A DNA stretch of 64,000 nt, taken from positions 1 through 64,000 of the forward strand of contig NZ_JAKZKT010000006.1 of the NCBI RefSeq assembly GCF_022808645.1. The letters run 5' to 3'. The position numbers and the translations under genes were made by a program. The notes under the pieces were generated by a model. That model was not told the DNA's origin. It made no database searches and saw nothing but the letters and a program-made list of their open reading frames with translations. Positions 37,780 to 47,484 of this stretch are shown piece by piece. This DNA comes from Bacillus litorisediminis (lineage in GTDB: Bacteria > Bacillota > Bacilli > Bacillales > JC228). The first letter of the stretch is position 1, and each line of letters opens with the position of its first letter.

Positions 37780-39132
37780 ATGCCATCTGTTGCGTTTCAT
37801 ACATTGGGATGTAAAGTTAATCATTATGAGACAGAAGCTATTTGGCAGCTGTTTCAGCAAGAAGGCTATGAACGAACTGATTTTGAAAAAACAGCTGATG
37901 TTTATGTTATCAATACTTGTACCGTAACGAATACGGGGGATAAAAAGAGCAGACAGGTGATTCGCAGAGCGATTCGGAAAAATCCTGACGCTGTCATTTG
38001 TGTCACTGGCTGCTATGCACAAACATCACCTGCAGAAATTATGGCGATACCTGGCGTTGATATTGTGGTTGGAACGCAAGACCGCAAAAAGATGCTTGAA
38101 TATATTGAGCAATATAAGCGTGAAAGACAACCGATTAATGCTGTACGAAACATCATGAAGAATCGGGTATATGAGGAGTTAGACGTTCCTAGTTTTACAG
38201 ATCGTACAAGGGCATCTCTTAAAATTCAGGAAGGATGCAATAACTTCTGTACGTTTTGTATTATTCCATGGGCACGCGGACTCATGCGTTCTCGTGACCC
38301 GCAGGAAGTTGTTCGTCAAGCCCAGCAGCTGGTTGATGCGGGCTATAAAGAAATCGTTCTTACTGGAATTCATACGGGCGGTTATGGCGAGGATTTGAAG
38401 GATTACAATTTAGCGAAACTTCTTCAAGATTTGGAGAAACATGTGGCGGGCTTAAAACGTCTTCGTATTTCTTCCATTGAAGCGAGTCAATTGACAGATG
38501 AGGTCATTGAAGTCATTCGCCATTCATCTTTGATTGTCCCTCACTTCCACATCCCGATCCAATCTGGATCGAACACTGTTTTGAAACGGATGAGAAGAAA
38601 ATACACAATGGAATTTTTTGCAGAGCGTCTTACTAAATTAAAAGAAGTCATGCCAAATCTGGCGATTACATCTGACGTAATTGTCGGTTTCCCAGGGGAA
38701 ACAGAAGAAGAATTTATGGAAACCTATAATTTCGTAAAAGAACACCGTTTCTCTGAGCTCCATGTGTTCCCTTATTCAAAGAGAACGGGAACACCTGCTG
38801 CAAGAATGGAAGACCAAGTGGATGAGGAAGTTAAAAATGACCGGGTAAACCGACTGATTACCTTGTCTGAACAATTAAGCAAAGAATATGCCTCCCAATT
38901 TGAAAATGAAGTTTTAGATGTAATCCCTGAAGAAAAATACAAAGAGGATCCAGATAGCGGGCTTTACGAAGGCTTTACAGGCAATTATCTTAAAGTTGTG
39001 TTCCCTGCCTCTGATGAAATGGTTGGGAAGCTCGTCAAAGTAAAAATTACAAAACCTGGTTATCCATACTGTGAAGGAAAGTTTGTCAGAGTGCTCGATG
39101 AACAGGCAGAGCAGCAAAAGACTGCAATTTGA
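37780..39132 (+). CDS. mtaB: tRNA N6-threonylcarbamoyladenosine methylthiotransferase MtaB
   Basis: A 450-residue radical SAM methylthiotransferase. The N-terminal MTTase domain has three cysteines (LGCKVNHYE, NTCTVTN, VTGCYAQ). The radical SAM motif is CNNFCTFCIIPWARG, and a C-terminal TRAM domain follows. It forms ms2t6A37 in tRNA reading ANN codons. ATG 37780 has GAGGTGA upstream. Confidence 0.95.
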   Translation: MPSVAFHTLGCKVNHYETEAIWQLFQQEGYERTDFEKTADVYVINTCTVTNTGDKKSRQVIRRAIRKNPDAVICVTGCYAQTSPAEIMAIPGVDIVVGTQDRKKMLEYIEQYKRERQPINAVRNIMKNRVYEELDVPSFTDRTRASLKIQEGCNNFCTFCIIPWARGLMRSRDPQEVVRQAQQLVDAGYKEIVLTGIHTGGYGEDLKDYNLAKLLQDLEKHVAGLKRLRISSIEASQLTDEVIEVIRHSSLIVPHFHIPIQSGSNTVLKRMRRKYTMEFFAERLTKLKEVMPNLAITSDVIVGFPGETEEEFMETYNFVKEHRFSELHVFPYSKRTGTPAARMEDQVDEEVKNDRVNRLITLSEQLSKEYASQFENEVLDVIPEEKYKEDPDSGLYEGFTGNYLKVVFPASDEMVGKLVKVKITKPGYPYCEGKFVRVLDEQAEQQKTAI

Positions 39133-39147
39133 AGGGAGCAGAAAACG

Positions 39148-39813
39148 ATGGAAAAAATAGCGAAGCTGATTGACCATACTCTGTTAAAGCCAGAGGCAAC
39201 GAAAGAACAAATTATAAAACTTTGCGCTGAAGCAAAAGAGTATCACTTTGCAAGTGTTTGTGTGAATCCATATTGGGTAAAGCTTGCAAGTGAAGAGTTA
39301 AAGGATACAGATGTGAAAGTCTGTACAGTTATTGGATTTCCTTTAGGTGCCAGTACGCCTGAAGTCAAGGCATTTGAAACAAAAAATGCAGTAGAAAATG
39401 GAGCTGGCGAAGTGGATATGGTAATCAACATCGGTGCTTTAAAGAGCGGTTTATACGATGTGGTTCTTGATGATATTCGTGCTGTTGTCGAGGCAGCAGG
39501 AAATGTTTTAACCAAAGTGATTATTGAAACAGCCCTTTTATCAGATGAAGAAAAAGTAAAGGCTTGTCAATTAGCTGTTCAAGCTGGTGCTGACTTTGTC
39601 AAAACCTCTACTGGATTTTCAGGAGGCGGAGCAACTGCTCATGACGTTGAATTAATGAGAAAAACGGTAGGACCTGATGTGGGAGTTAAAGCATCTGGCG
39701 GGATCAGAAGTTCCCAAGATGCAGAAACTATGATTGAGGCGGGAGCTAACCGTTTAGGGGCAAGCTCTGGAGTCGAAATAGTCAAGGGTTTAACTGCAAA
39801 AACAGATTATTAA
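39148..39813 (+). CDS. deoC: Deoxyribose-phosphate aldolase
   Basis: A 221-residue class I aldolase. [19 protein letters not shown] and [14 protein letters not shown] (Schiff-base Lys) are the family motifs. It cleaves deoxyribose 5-phosphate to glyceraldehyde 3-phosphate and acetaldehyde. It follows mtaB by 15 bp and ends the operon. In B. subtilis deoC is, as I recall, grouped with nucleoside uptake genes instead, so this location is a lineage difference. Confidence 0.95.
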   Translation: MEKIAKLIDHTLLKPEATKEQIIKLCAEAKEYHFASVCVNPYWVKLASEELKDTDVKVCTVIGFPLGASTPEVKAFETKNAVENGAGEVDMVINIGALKSGLYDVVLDDIRAVVEAAGNVLTKVIIETALLSDEEKVKACQLAVQAGADFVKTSTGFSGGGATAHDVELMRKTVGPDVGVKASGGIRSSQDAETMIEAGANRLGASSGVEIVKGLTAKTDY

Positions 39814-39818
39814 TGGTT

Positions 39819-39873
39819 GGGGCCAAACCTCTAGTGCGTAAAGCATCAACGCACTAGGGGTCAGGCCCTTTTT
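39819..39873 (+). terminator. Long nested terminator after deoC
   Basis: GGGGCC pairs with GGCCC outside, and CCTCTAGTGCGT pairs with ACGCACTAGGGG inside, with loop AAAGCATCA and then five T. The last part overlaps the 3' end of convergent yqeW. Confidence 0.85.
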
Positions 39874-40787
39874 CCATGAATTTTTTCAATAAGCAGGCCA
39901 AATCGCTGAGCAAAAGGCAGTACTAACAGCGAAGAAACAATATTGAATACGACACTAGAGTGTGCTAACTGGACGGCTGGGGAAGATGCCCAACCTGAAG
40001 CCATTTCTCCGAGTAACTTAGTGAATGGAAAAAATAAGAGGACACCGATAATGTTTAGCCAAATATGAGCATAAGCGGTTAATTTGGCCTCTTTTTTTGC
40101 ACCTATACTAGCCATCCAGCCAGTAATACAGGTGCCAATATTAGCTCCAAGCATGGCCGCGATTGAGGCCTCTAAACTAATAGTTCCGCTTGCCAAAAAA
40201 CTCATGAGAATTCCTATAGTAGCTGAACTTGAATGGATACATGCTGTAAAAATCATACCTAAAACGAGCGCAAAAATCAGGCTGTCATTCATCAGATTGA
40301 AGCCCTTGTCCACCATGGATATAGACGATAATGGTTCAGCAATCCACTTAAACCCTCTCATTGCCGTAAAGATGGTACCAATTCCAAATAAAACAAAACC
40401 AATCGACCGAACTTTTCCCCTTCCCAATCCAATTATAAATGCCCCTAAAACGAGAAGCGGAAAAGTATACTGTTCAATTGGAAAGGCCATAAATTCGGCC
40501 GTAAACGTTGTTCCTATGTTGGTACCCAGTATAATTCCAATTGTTTGGGAGAAAGTAAGTGCGCCTGCAGAAACTAAGCCCACTGTAATCACCATTACTG
40601 CCGAGCTTGATTGCAGGAGTCCAGTCACAATAATGCTGGCGGCCATCCCTTTTATGGGCTTGTTTGTAAATCGGAATAGCCATCTGTTTAATTTTTCACC
40701 GGAGAAAGAAAATAGGCCGCTGCGCATAAGATACATACCAAACAAAAAAAGGCCAATACAGATCAAAAAAATCAGGAAAAACAGCAT
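39861..40787 (-). CDS. yqeW: Na/Pi-cotransporter family protein YqeW
   Basis: A 308-residue integral membrane protein with about eight membrane segments and the inverted repeat typical of NptA/PhoU-type sodium-phosphate transporters: GLLQSSSAVMVITVG in the first half and ACIHSSSATIGILM in the second. NIGTT and NIGTC pair with them. The transport role is inferred from the family. ATG 40787 has GAGGGTG upstream. Its 3' end overlaps the deoC terminator. Confidence 0.9.
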   Translation of the reverse strand: MLFFLIFLICIGLFLFGMYLMRSGLFSFSGEKLNRWLFRFTNKPIKGMAASIIVTGLLQSSSAVMVITVGLVSAGALTFSQTIGIILGTNIGTTFTAEFMAFPIEQYTFPLLVLGAFIIGLGRGKVRSIGFVLFGIGTIFTAMRGFKWIAEPLSSISMVDKGFNLMNDSLIFALVLGMIFTACIHSSSATIGILMSFLASGTISLEASIAAMLGANIGTCITGWMASIGAKKEAKLTAYAHIWLNIIGVLLFFPFTKLLGEMASGWASSPAVQLAHSSVVFNIVSSLLVLPFAQRFGLLIEKIHGKRA

Positions 40788-40946
40788 AAAAACACCCTCT
40801 TAGCTTTCTATGGGCAAATGGCAGTTACATTCGCCTTGTACACCCCTTTAAATAAAATGTATGGCCATCCTGATAGGGACATGTCCAATCGCTTTAAAAT
40901 TTTTAGAATAAAATGTTATAAGTTTTAGTAAGATAGTAAGCACTTG

Positions 40947-40975
40947 TTGACCTAGTTCAAACAGTGTATTATAAT
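40947..40975 (+). promoter_or_regulatory. Strong sigma-A promoter of rpsU-yqeY
   Basis: TTGACC (40947-40952), a 17-bp spacer and TATAAT (40970-40975). The start near 40982 gives a leader of about 107 bases before rpsU. The leader contains GGCCT and AGGAGAG stretches but no structure I can name. Confidence 0.75.
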
Positions 40976-41088
40976 TCATAGGTACATGATTTTTTTAGGT
41001 ATATGGCCTAAAATGGTCAACTTTGCTTCAACGATAGGAGAGTCACCTTTGATTCTACTGTGTTGTGTTTCGGAGGGAGGGATAAAGA

Positions 41089-41262
41089 ATGTCGAAAACG
41101 ATCGTTCGTAAAAACGAGTCGCTTGAGGATGCTCTTCGTCGCTTCAAACGCTCTGTATCCAAAACTGGAACTTTACAAGAATATAGAAAGCGTGAGTTTT
41201 ACGAGAAACCAAGCGTAAAACGCAAGAAGAAATCTGAAGCTGCTAGAAAACGTAAGTTCTAA
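41089..41262 (+). CDS. rpsU: 30S ribosomal protein S21 (bS21)
   Basis: A 57-residue very basic protein: [20 protein letters not shown] onward, ending [10 protein letters not shown]. This is standard bS21. GGAGGGAGG precedes the ATG. It is cotranscribed with yqeY, 13 bp downstream. Confidence 0.97.
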   Translation: MSKTIVRKNESLEDALRRFKRSVSKTGTLQEYRKREFYEKPSVKRKKKSEAARKRKF

Positions 41263-41275
41263 GAAGGTGTAGGAT

Positions 41276-41722
41276 ATGAGTCTTGTTCAGCGACTAAATG
41301 ATGATATGAAACAAGCCATGAAAAATAAAGAAAAAGAAAAGCTCTCTGTGATCAGGATGCTCAAAGCTTCTCTGCAAAACGAGGCTATTAAGGTTGGGAA
41401 ATCTGAGCTTTCCGAGGAAGAAGAGCTTACCGTCCTTTCTCGCGAAGTCAAACAAAGAAAAGACTCCCTCCATGAGTTTGAAAAAGCAGGAAGAGACGAT
41501 TTAGTAGAAAAAATTCAAACCGAACTAAGGTTTGTTGAAGAATATTTGCCTGAACAGCTTTCTGAAGAAGAACTAAGTGCAATTATTGATGAAGTCATAA
41601 CAAGCTTAGGTGCCACTTCAAAATCAGAGATGGGCAAGGTTATGGGAGCTGTTATTCCTAAAGTAAAAGGAAAAGCAGAAGGCTCACTCGTAAATAAGCT
41701 AGTCATGCAAAAGCTTTCTTAA
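41276..41722 (+). CDS. yqeY: YqeY, GatB/Yqey domain protein
   Basis: A 148-residue helical protein with [32 protein letters not shown] and [20 protein letters not shown]. This is the GatB tail-like domain that binds tRNA in amidotransferases; the standalone role is not established. It always follows rpsU in Bacillus. A terminator follows. Confidence 0.93.
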   Translation: MSLVQRLNDDMKQAMKNKEKEKLSVIRMLKASLQNEAIKVGKSELSEEEELTVLSREVKQRKDSLHEFEKAGRDDLVEKIQTELRFVEEYLPEQLSEEELSAIIDEVITSLGATSKSEMGKVMGAVIPKVKGKAEGSLVNKLVMQKLS

Positions 41723-41726
41723 TATA

Positions 41727-41759
41727 AAAGACTGCAGTCGATGGATTGCAGTCTTTTTT
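41727..41759 (+). terminator. Terminator after yqeY
   Basis: AAAGACTGCA pairs with TGCAGTCTTT around a short loop, and then a T-run. Confidence 0.85.
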
Positions 41760-41859
41760 AATGACCTGAATTGAGCCACCCAGCAAGATTAAAGGACATA
41801 CGATTCGTTTAAAATGAAAAGGTATATTTTTCCTGCATTGCAAATTATTTTTCAATAAA

Positions 41860-41885
41860 TGAAACTTACATATTTACCAAACGTA
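41860..41885 (+). promoter_or_regulatory. Sigma-W promoter of yqeZ-floA-yqfB
   Basis: TGAAAC (41860-41865), exactly 16 bp, then CGTA (41882-41885) matches the sigma-W consensus TGAAAC-N16-CGTA. The same operon in B. subtilis is a sigma-W cell-envelope stress target. Confidence 0.85.
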
Positions 41886-41916
41886 TATAATAGTGCTCAG
41901 GAAAGGGGGGAGTTTC

Positions 41917-43245
41917 TTGAAAAAATGGTATGTAACAATTGTTTCAGTTCTTTTACTTATCCCGGTCATTCTGGGATTTGGGTCAAGTGTTAAAGCAAAC
42001 CAGGATTTTGTTTACGTTGTGCCTTTACACGATACTGTCGAAAAAGGCTTATCAGCGTTTTTAGCAAGGGCAATTGAAACCGCTGAAGAAGAAGGAGCAA
42101 AAGCCATTATTTTTGAAGTCAATACACCAGGAGGAGCAGTAGATGCGGCAAGTGAAATTGGAAATCTGCTAGCCCATGCCGATATAGACACTGTAGCCTT
42201 TATTAATAATCAGGCATTATCTGCAGGTGCCTACATTTCCCTCTATATGGATTATATATTTATGACTCCCAATGCAACTATTGGATCAGCTGCGATTATT
42301 GATCAGGATGGAAATGCAGCCGATTTAAAAGCACAATCCTATTGGCTCGCTGAGATGGAAAATGCGGCGAAACATAAAGATCGCGATCCAAAGTATGCAT
42401 TGGCTATGGCCGATAAAAAGGTTAAAATCGAAAAATATGGAGATGATGAGACTGAACTCCTGACACTTACCGCAGAACAAGCAAAAGAGGTTGGGTATGC
42501 GGAAGAAATAGTTACAAGTATTGACGATGTATTAAATAGCATGGGCCTTGAGAATGTGGAAGTCAGAGAGCTGGAGGAAAGCTTTTTTGAGAAATTAGCG
42601 AGATTCCTGACAAATCCAATCATCGTACCTATCCTCCTATCAATTGGGAGCATAGGGCTAGTGGTTGAGCTATATTCCCCTGGTTTTGGAATACCTGGTA
42701 CAATGGGACTTGCTTCATTGCTGCTTTTCTTCTATGGACATTTAGTAGCGGGGCTTGCCGGGTACGAATCTCTCATTCTTTTCGTTATTGGAATTGTCCT
42801 CTTACTCTTAGAATTTTTCATCCCAGGCGGTATTTTAGGGGGGATTGGGCTCATTGCAGTTGTATGGGGTATTTTGATTGCAGGAGAGAGTGTGACACAA
42901 ATGGGGATCTATTTATTAATTGCCATTATAATTGCAATCGCTGCCGGATTTGTTTTATCTAAAGTCTTCCGAAAGCGAATCCATATCTTTAATAAAATTA
43001 TCTTAAAGGATTCAACCAGTTCGGAAAAAGGATATATTTCCAATAAAAGCCGGCTAGAATTAATCGGCGTTACCGGGGTTGCCCATACGTCTTTACGCCC
43101 TGCCGGAACAATCTTAGTGGGAGACGAACGGATTGATGCAGTAACGGAAGGTGGCTATGTGGAAAAAGGAGCCAAAGTGAAAATAATTAAGGCAGAAGGC
43201 TCAAGAATAGTAGTACGTGAAATTACCAGCTTAGACAAAAAGTAA
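41917..43245 (+). CDS. yqeZ: NfeD-type membrane serine protease YqeZ
   Basis: About 442 residues. A signal peptide or anchor (about 1-24) precedes a ClpP-like protease domain, with EVNTPGGAVDAA and the serine-containing INNQALSAGAYISL plus IGSAAII. Four or five membrane segments (about 225-355) and a C-terminal NfeD OB domain (GVTGVAHTSLRPAGTILVG) follow. It works with flotillin-like FloA downstream in membrane stress. TTG 41917 has GGGGGGAG upstream. Confidence 0.92.
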   Translation: MKKWYVTIVSVLLLIPVILGFGSSVKANQDFVYVVPLHDTVEKGLSAFLARAIETAEEEGAKAIIFEVNTPGGAVDAASEIGNLLAHADIDTVAFINNQALSAGAYISLYMDYIFMTPNATIGSAAIIDQDGNAADLKAQSYWLAEMENAAKHKDRDPKYALAMADKKVKIEKYGDDETELLTLTAEQAKEVGYAEEIVTSIDDVLNSMGLENVEVRELEESFFEKLARFLTNPIIVPILLSIGSIGLVVELYSPGFGIPGTMGLASLLLFFYGHLVAGLAGYESLILFVIGIVLLLLEFFIPGGILGGIGLIAVVWGILIAGESVTQMGIYLLIAIIIAIAAGFVLSKVFRKRIHIFNKIILKDSTSSEKGYISNKSRLELIGVTGVAHTSLRPAGTILVGDERIDAVTEGGYVEKGAKVKIIKAEGSRIVVREITSLDKK

Positions 43246-43266
43246 GACTTTGAGGAGGTAAATAAT

Positions 43267-44262
43267 ATGGTATTTGAAGCAAGTACATTATTTTTAATTG
43301 TAGCAGTCGTGCTGGCAATTATTGTTTTAGCCGTTCTATTTACATTTGTTCCAGTTATGCTGTGGATTTCAGCATTAGCAGCTGGAGTTAGAGTTAGTAT
43401 TTTCACCCTGATCGGAATGAGATTACGGCGCGTTATTCCAAGCCGAGTGATTAACCCGTTGATTAAAGCGTCCAAAGCGGGGCTAGATGTAAATACCAAT
43501 CAACTGGAAAGCCACTATTTAGCAGGTGGTAATGTCGACAGAGTCGTGAATGCATTAATTGCGGCACAAAGAGCCAATATTGAACTATCCTTTGAGCGTT
43601 GTGCGGCTATTGACCTAGCCGGACGCGATGTGCTAGAGGCTGTACAGATGAGTGTTAATCCAAAGGTAATTGAAACACCATTTATCTCTGGGGTTGCGAT
43701 GGATGGGATTGAAGTAAAGGCAAAAGCTCGTATTACAGTTCGCGCAAATATTGACCGTTTAGTCGGTGGTGCCGGCGAGGAAACTGTAATTGCCCGTGTT
43801 GGTGAAGGGATTGTTAGTACAATTGGTTCCTCTAATGACCATAAAAAGGTATTGGAGAATCCGGATATGATTTCCCGTACTGTCCTGCAGAAGGGTCTTG
43901 ATTCAGGAACTGCCTTTGAAATTCTTTCGATTGATATAGCAGACGTTGATATCGGCAAAAACATTGGGGCTATCCTGCAAACTGACCAGGCCGAAGCTGA
44001 CAAAAATATTGCACAGGCTAAGGCCGAAGAACGCCGAGCGATGGCCGTTGCACAAGAACAAGAAATGAAAGCCCGCGTAGAAGAAATGAAGGCAAAAGTA
44101 GTTGAATCTGAAGCGCAAGTTCCGCTTGCGATGGCGGAGGCTTTACGGTCAGGCAATTTAGGTGTAATGGATTATTGGAATCTAAAGAATATTACAGCTG
44201 ATACAGATATGAGAGAATCGATTGGTAAAATGACTGGAGAAAAAGACGATAAGAAGAAATAA
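43267..44262 (+). CDS. floA: Flotillin-like protein FloA
   Basis: A 331-residue protein with an N-terminal membrane hairpin (about 5-45). The SPFH-like body has [19 protein letters not shown] and [19 protein letters not shown], and the C-terminal coiled coil is rich in AEE and EMKA repeats. It organises functional membrane microdomains with YqeZ. GAGGAGG precedes the ATG. Confidence 0.95.
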   Translation: MVFEASTLFLIVAVVLAIIVLAVLFTFVPVMLWISALAAGVRVSIFTLIGMRLRRVIPSRVINPLIKASKAGLDVNTNQLESHYLAGGNVDRVVNALIAAQRANIELSFERCAAIDLAGRDVLEAVQMSVNPKVIETPFISGVAMDGIEVKAKARITVRANIDRLVGGAGEETVIARVGEGIVSTIGSSNDHKKVLENPDMISRTVLQKGLDSGTAFEILSIDIADVDIGKNIGAILQTDQAEADKNIAQAKAEERRAMAVAQEQEMKARVEEMKAKVVESEAQVPLAMAEALRSGNLGVMDYWNLKNITADTDMRESIGKMTGEKDDKKK

Positions 44263-44285
44263 AATGAAGGAAGGAGGGAACTCCT

Positions 44286-44738
44286 TTGTCAACTATCATT
44301 GAAATGATCCTGGAGAATCCCATTATTATCATTGTGATAATGGGGATTCTTTCCTCTCTGTTTTCTAAAAGGAAGAATACAGAGCCGGTACAGAGGAACG
44401 AAAGAATTCCGCCAAAGAAAACGGTTATTCGACATACGCCAGCGGACAGAGAGAGGGTTTCACCTCCTCCCCAAACTAAAACCCAACCCCAAACGATTTC
44501 ACAACCTGTCAATATCTCTTCTGAGACTAATGAATTGATTAAGCGGGCTGAGTTAGCAGAAGCTAGAAAGAAAAAAGAACAGGCGAGTGCAAATCCGATT
44601 AAACTTGGGTCTGTGGAACAGAATGAATTAACGAAAAAGAAATATAAGCTTGATCCAACATCCGACCAAGTTCTTCAAGGTCTGATTTGGGCAGAAATTT
44701 TATCACCGCCAAAGGCTAAAAGAAGAAGAAATATTTAA
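44286..44738 (+). CDS. yqfB: YqfB-like membrane-associated protein
   Basis: A 150-residue protein with one N-terminal membrane segment (about 10-26), then a Pro/Gln/Arg-rich linker and a conserved C-terminal helix (VLQGLIWAEILSPPKAKRR). By position it corresponds to yqfB, the third gene of the sigma-W operon; similarity is judged from layout and the tail. Function unknown. It starts at TTG 44286 behind AAGGAGGG. Confidence 0.7.
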   Translation: MSTIIEMILENPIIIIVIMGILSSLFSKRKNTEPVQRNERIPPKKTVIRHTPADRERVSPPPQTKTQPQTISQPVNISSETNELIKRAELAEARKKKEQASANPIKLGSVEQNELTKKKYKLDPTSDQVLQGLIWAEILSPPKAKRRRNI

Positions 44739-44748
44739 ATAAAGGGCT

Positions 44749-44814
44749 GGTCCTGATCTATTTCAAGTTCATTTACAGCTGAACTGCTATAGATAAGGGA
44801 TCACCTTTTTTTAT
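44749..44814 (+). terminator. Long terminator ending the sigma-W operon
   Basis: An imperfect long stem: GGTCCTGATCTAT and GTTCA on the left pair with TGAAC and ATAGAT-AAGGGATCACC on the right, followed by TTTTTTTA. Confidence 0.7.
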
Positions 44815-44869
44815 TTCGTTTTTCTTGCTTCGCACCCCCGATAAAGTGTGCTAATCCTCCTTTTTTTAA

Positions 44870-44877
44870 CATACATA
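44870..44877 (+). promoter_or_regulatory. Candidate sigma-E -10 box of yqfC-yqfD
   Basis: CATACATA resembles the sigma-E -10 CATACAnT with one mismatch, 24 bp before yqfC. The -35 is not clear. yqfC and yqfD are sigma-E genes in B. subtilis. Confidence 0.35.
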
Positions 44878-44901
44878 TGAGATGAAAGGGGGCCTCTTAA
44901 T

Positions 44902-45189
44902 ATGGCACGAAAGTTAAAAGCAGCACTCCGGAATCTTTTAACCACAAAGTTAGACTTACCCCCAGATGTCATGATGGATTTACCCCGCATAACGATGATT
45001 GGTCAGCTTCATCTATACATAGAAAATCATAAAGGACTTTTATCATTTGCCGAAAATGAGATTCGTGTTTTGTTGGACAATGGACAATTACTGATAAAAG
45101 GAAAAGGCTTAGTGATTAAAGCAATTCTGCCTGAAGAGATTTTGCTGGAAGGGCGAATCAGCCAAGTGTCATATTTGGATAGCAAATAG
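44902..45189 (+). CDS. yqfC: Sporulation protein YqfC
   Basis: A 95-residue YabP/YqfC family protein: LDLPPDVMMDLPRITMIG, LYIENHKGLLSFAENEIRV and IKGKGLVIKAILPEEILLEG. It is mother-cell expressed in sporulation; the molecular role is unknown. AAAGGGGG precedes the ATG. It is followed 11 bp later by yqfD. Confidence 0.93.
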   Translation: MARKLKAALRNLLTTKLDLPPDVMMDLPRITMIGQLHLYIENHKGLLSFAENEIRVLLDNGQLLIKGKGLVIKAILPEEILLEGRISQVSYLDSK

Positions 45190-45200
45190 GGGGAGAAGTA

Positions 45201-46388
45201 GTGAAAAATCAATGGATCCACTTTTTTTTAGGGTATGTAACAGTAAAGGTAACTGGAAAAGGGATAGAAAGATTTTTAAATCGCCTCTCGAGACAAGGTA
45301 TATTAATCTGGAACGCAAGAAGACTAGATCAGGATACTGTAACCTTTCAAGTAGCATTAAATAAACTGTACCCATTAAGACGGGCAGTCAGGAAAAGTAA
45401 TTTGTCCGTTCGTTTTATAGACAAGCATGGTTTTCCTTTTCTTTTAAAACGGCTAATTTTTAATAGCGGATTTATGATTGGTTTTGCTTGTTTTTTTGTT
45501 TTATTATTCCTGCTGTCAAATATGATATGGGGTATCCAAATTGAAGGGGCTGGACCAAAGACAGAGGAACGTATCTGGAAAGAACTGGACAAGCTCGGAG
45601 TGGAAGTTGGAAGTCTTCAATTTTTAACGGATTCTCCAGAAGAAATACAAAGAATTCTGACCAACAATATTCCTGAGATTACGTGGGTAGGCGTTAAGCT
45701 GAATGGTACAGTGTACAGACTTACCGTAGTGGAAAAAAATGAACCGGAACGAGAAGCAGAAACAGGTCCTCAACATCTCGTCGCAACGAAAAAAGGTACA
45801 ATTGTCAGTATGTATGTAAAAAAAGGACAGCCTATGGTTGTTGTAAATGATTTTGTCAGACCAGGACAGATGCTAGTTTCTGGGCAAATGGGTGCGGAAA
45901 AAAATCAGCAATTTATTGCAGCAGAAGGGGAAATAATGGCTGAGACCTGGTATAGAGCGGAGGTAACGGTTCCATTAAAAAAGGAATTGACCGTCATGAC
46001 AGGAAATGAAAAGGACAAACGTTATATTCAATTCGGTAATTGGGAGCTGCCAATCTGGGGTTTTGGAGATCCGGATTTTCAGGTGTATGAAGAGGATACA
46101 ACTGTTCATCCGTTTAAATTTTTGCGCTGGCAGCTGCCTATCAGCTATAAGGAAGTTGAAATAAATGAGATTGAGAAGGCAGTTCACGAAATAGGTGAAT
46201 CAGATGCAGTAAAAACTGGAATTACTATAGCCAAAAAAGACTTGTTATCAAAGTTAGGGGAAGAAGCAAAAATAAAAGGAGAAAAGATTTTGCACAAGGA
46301 AGTACAGAATGGTAAAGTAAAAGTGACTATTCTCTTCCAAGTCATTGAAAATATAGCGAAGGGACAACCGATAATTCAAGGAGACTAA
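45201..46388 (+). CDS. yqfD: Sporulation protein YqfD
   Basis: A 395-residue stage IV sporulation protein. The N-terminal domain includes GYVTVKVTGKGIERFLNRL, one membrane segment lies at about 90-112 (GFMIGFACFFVLLFLLSNM), and the rest is probably in the intermembrane space with beta-rich domains. It is essential for efficient sporulation in B. subtilis. It starts at GTG 45201 behind GGGGGAG. Confidence 0.93.
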   Translation: MKNQWIHFFLGYVTVKVTGKGIERFLNRLSRQGILIWNARRLDQDTVTFQVALNKLYPLRRAVRKSNLSVRFIDKHGFPFLLKRLIFNSGFMIGFACFFVLLFLLSNMIWGIQIEGAGPKTEERIWKELDKLGVEVGSLQFLTDSPEEIQRILTNNIPEITWVGVKLNGTVYRLTVVEKNEPEREAETGPQHLVATKKGTIVSMYVKKGQPMVVVNDFVRPGQMLVSGQMGAEKNQQFIAAEGEIMAETWYRAEVTVPLKKELTVMTGNEKDKRYIQFGNWELPIWGFGDPDFQVYEEDTTVHPFKFLRWQLPISYKEVEINEIEKAVHEIGESDAVKTGITIAKKDLLSKLGEEAKIKGEKILHKEVQNGKVKVTILFQVIENIAKGQPIIQGD

Positions 46389-46391
46389 CGA

Positions 46392-47354
46392 ATGTCAGAA
46401 GCTTTAAAACAGATTTCAATTGAACTTGAAGGACCAGAGGAAGCACAAGCTTTATTTGGAATTGAAGACCAGCATTTAAAAATCTTTGAGGAACAATTGG
46501 GCGTATCTATTGTAACCAGAGGCGAGAAGGTATTAGTGAGCGGACCTGAGGAAAAGATTGACATGTTGTCAGATGCCCTTTCAAAGCTCCTGATTCTGAT
46601 TCGCAAAGGAATCCATATTGGACCTCGCGATTGTATCTATGCTTCCCAATTAGCACTAGACGGAAATAGTGGTGAGCTGCTGGATTTATATGCAGAAGAA
46701 ATTGCGCGGAATGTAAAAGGGAAAGCGATTCGTGTTAAAACAATTGGACAAAAACAATATATACAAGCGATTAAAAAGAATGACCTTATTTTTGGGATTG
46801 GACCTGCAGGAACAGGAAAAACCTATTTGGCTGTAGTAATGGCAGTCACGGCTCTTAGAAATGGACTTGTCAAAAAGATTATTTTAACCCGTCCTGCCGT
46901 TGAGGCGGGCGAGTCATTAGGTTTTCTCCCAGGTGATCTGAAAGAAAAAGTGGATCCTTATTTAAGGCCATTATATGATGCCTTACATGATGTGCTGGGG
47001 GCAGAGCATACAACAAGGATGATGGAAAGAGGAACGATTGAAATAGCACCTCTAGCCTATATGAGAGGCCGAACCTTAGATGATGCCTTTGTCATATTAG
47101 ATGAGGCTCAAAATACAACGGCGGCACAAATGAAAATGTTTTTAACAAGACTCGGATTCGGATCAAAAATGATTATTACAGGCGACCAATCTCAGGTCGA
47201 TTTGCCTAAAGGAGTTAAATCCGGTCTCTTTATAGCAGAATCAATTTTAAAAGAGGTACCGGGAATCGCTTTTGTTCACTTGGAACAATCTGATGTAGTC
47301 CGCCATCCGTTGGTACGAAAAATTATAGATGCATACGAAAAAAATAATTTATAA
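46392..47354 (+). CDS. phoH: PhoH family ATPase
   Basis: A 320-residue protein. An N-terminal KH-like region is followed by a P-loop ATPase domain with IGPAGTGKTYLAVVMA (Walker A, about 135-150) and AFVILDEAQN (Walker B). RPAVEAGESLGFLPGDL is a PhoH hallmark. It is proposed to act in RNA metabolism with YbeY. It starts 3 bp after the yqfD stop, so read-through from sporulation transcription is possible. Confidence 0.94.
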   Translation: MSEALKQISIELEGPEEAQALFGIEDQHLKIFEEQLGVSIVTRGEKVLVSGPEEKIDMLSDALSKLLILIRKGIHIGPRDCIYASQLALDGNSGELLDLYAEEIARNVKGKAIRVKTIGQKQYIQAIKKNDLIFGIGPAGTGKTYLAVVMAVTALRNGLVKKIILTRPAVEAGESLGFLPGDLKEKVDPYLRPLYDALHDVLGAEHTTRMMERGTIEIAPLAYMRGRTLDDAFVILDEAQNTTAAQMKMFLTRLGFGSKMIITGDQSQVDLPKGVKSGLFIAESILKEVPGIAFVHLEQSDVVRHPLVRKIIDAYEKNNL

Positions 47355-47355
47355 A

Positions 47356-47391
47356 GCCTGTCATTGTTAACAATGCTGGCTTTTTTCTTTG
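47356..47391 (+). terminator. Terminator after phoH
   Basis: AAGCC-TGTCATTGTT pairs with AACAATG-CTGGCTT, followed by a T-run. The stem begins at the phoH stop. Confidence 0.8.
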
Positions 47392-47484
47392 GTGATTTTT
47401 AAAATAAGATGCATGTTGCACGCAAAACTGCTATTATTTTACATAAAGTGACTAATGATCCTCTCTAAAAGGAGGGATATTTAA

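Noticed and set aside
40084-40803. 239-codon forward ORF opposite yqeW
   Set aside because: yqeW on the reverse strand has clear QSSSA/HSSSA transporter motifs and a ribosome site; the forward frame is its shadow.
43515-44156. 213-codon reverse ORF opposite floA
   Set aside because: It is a shadow of the floA codon pattern, with serine-rich low-complexity translation and no ribosome binding site.
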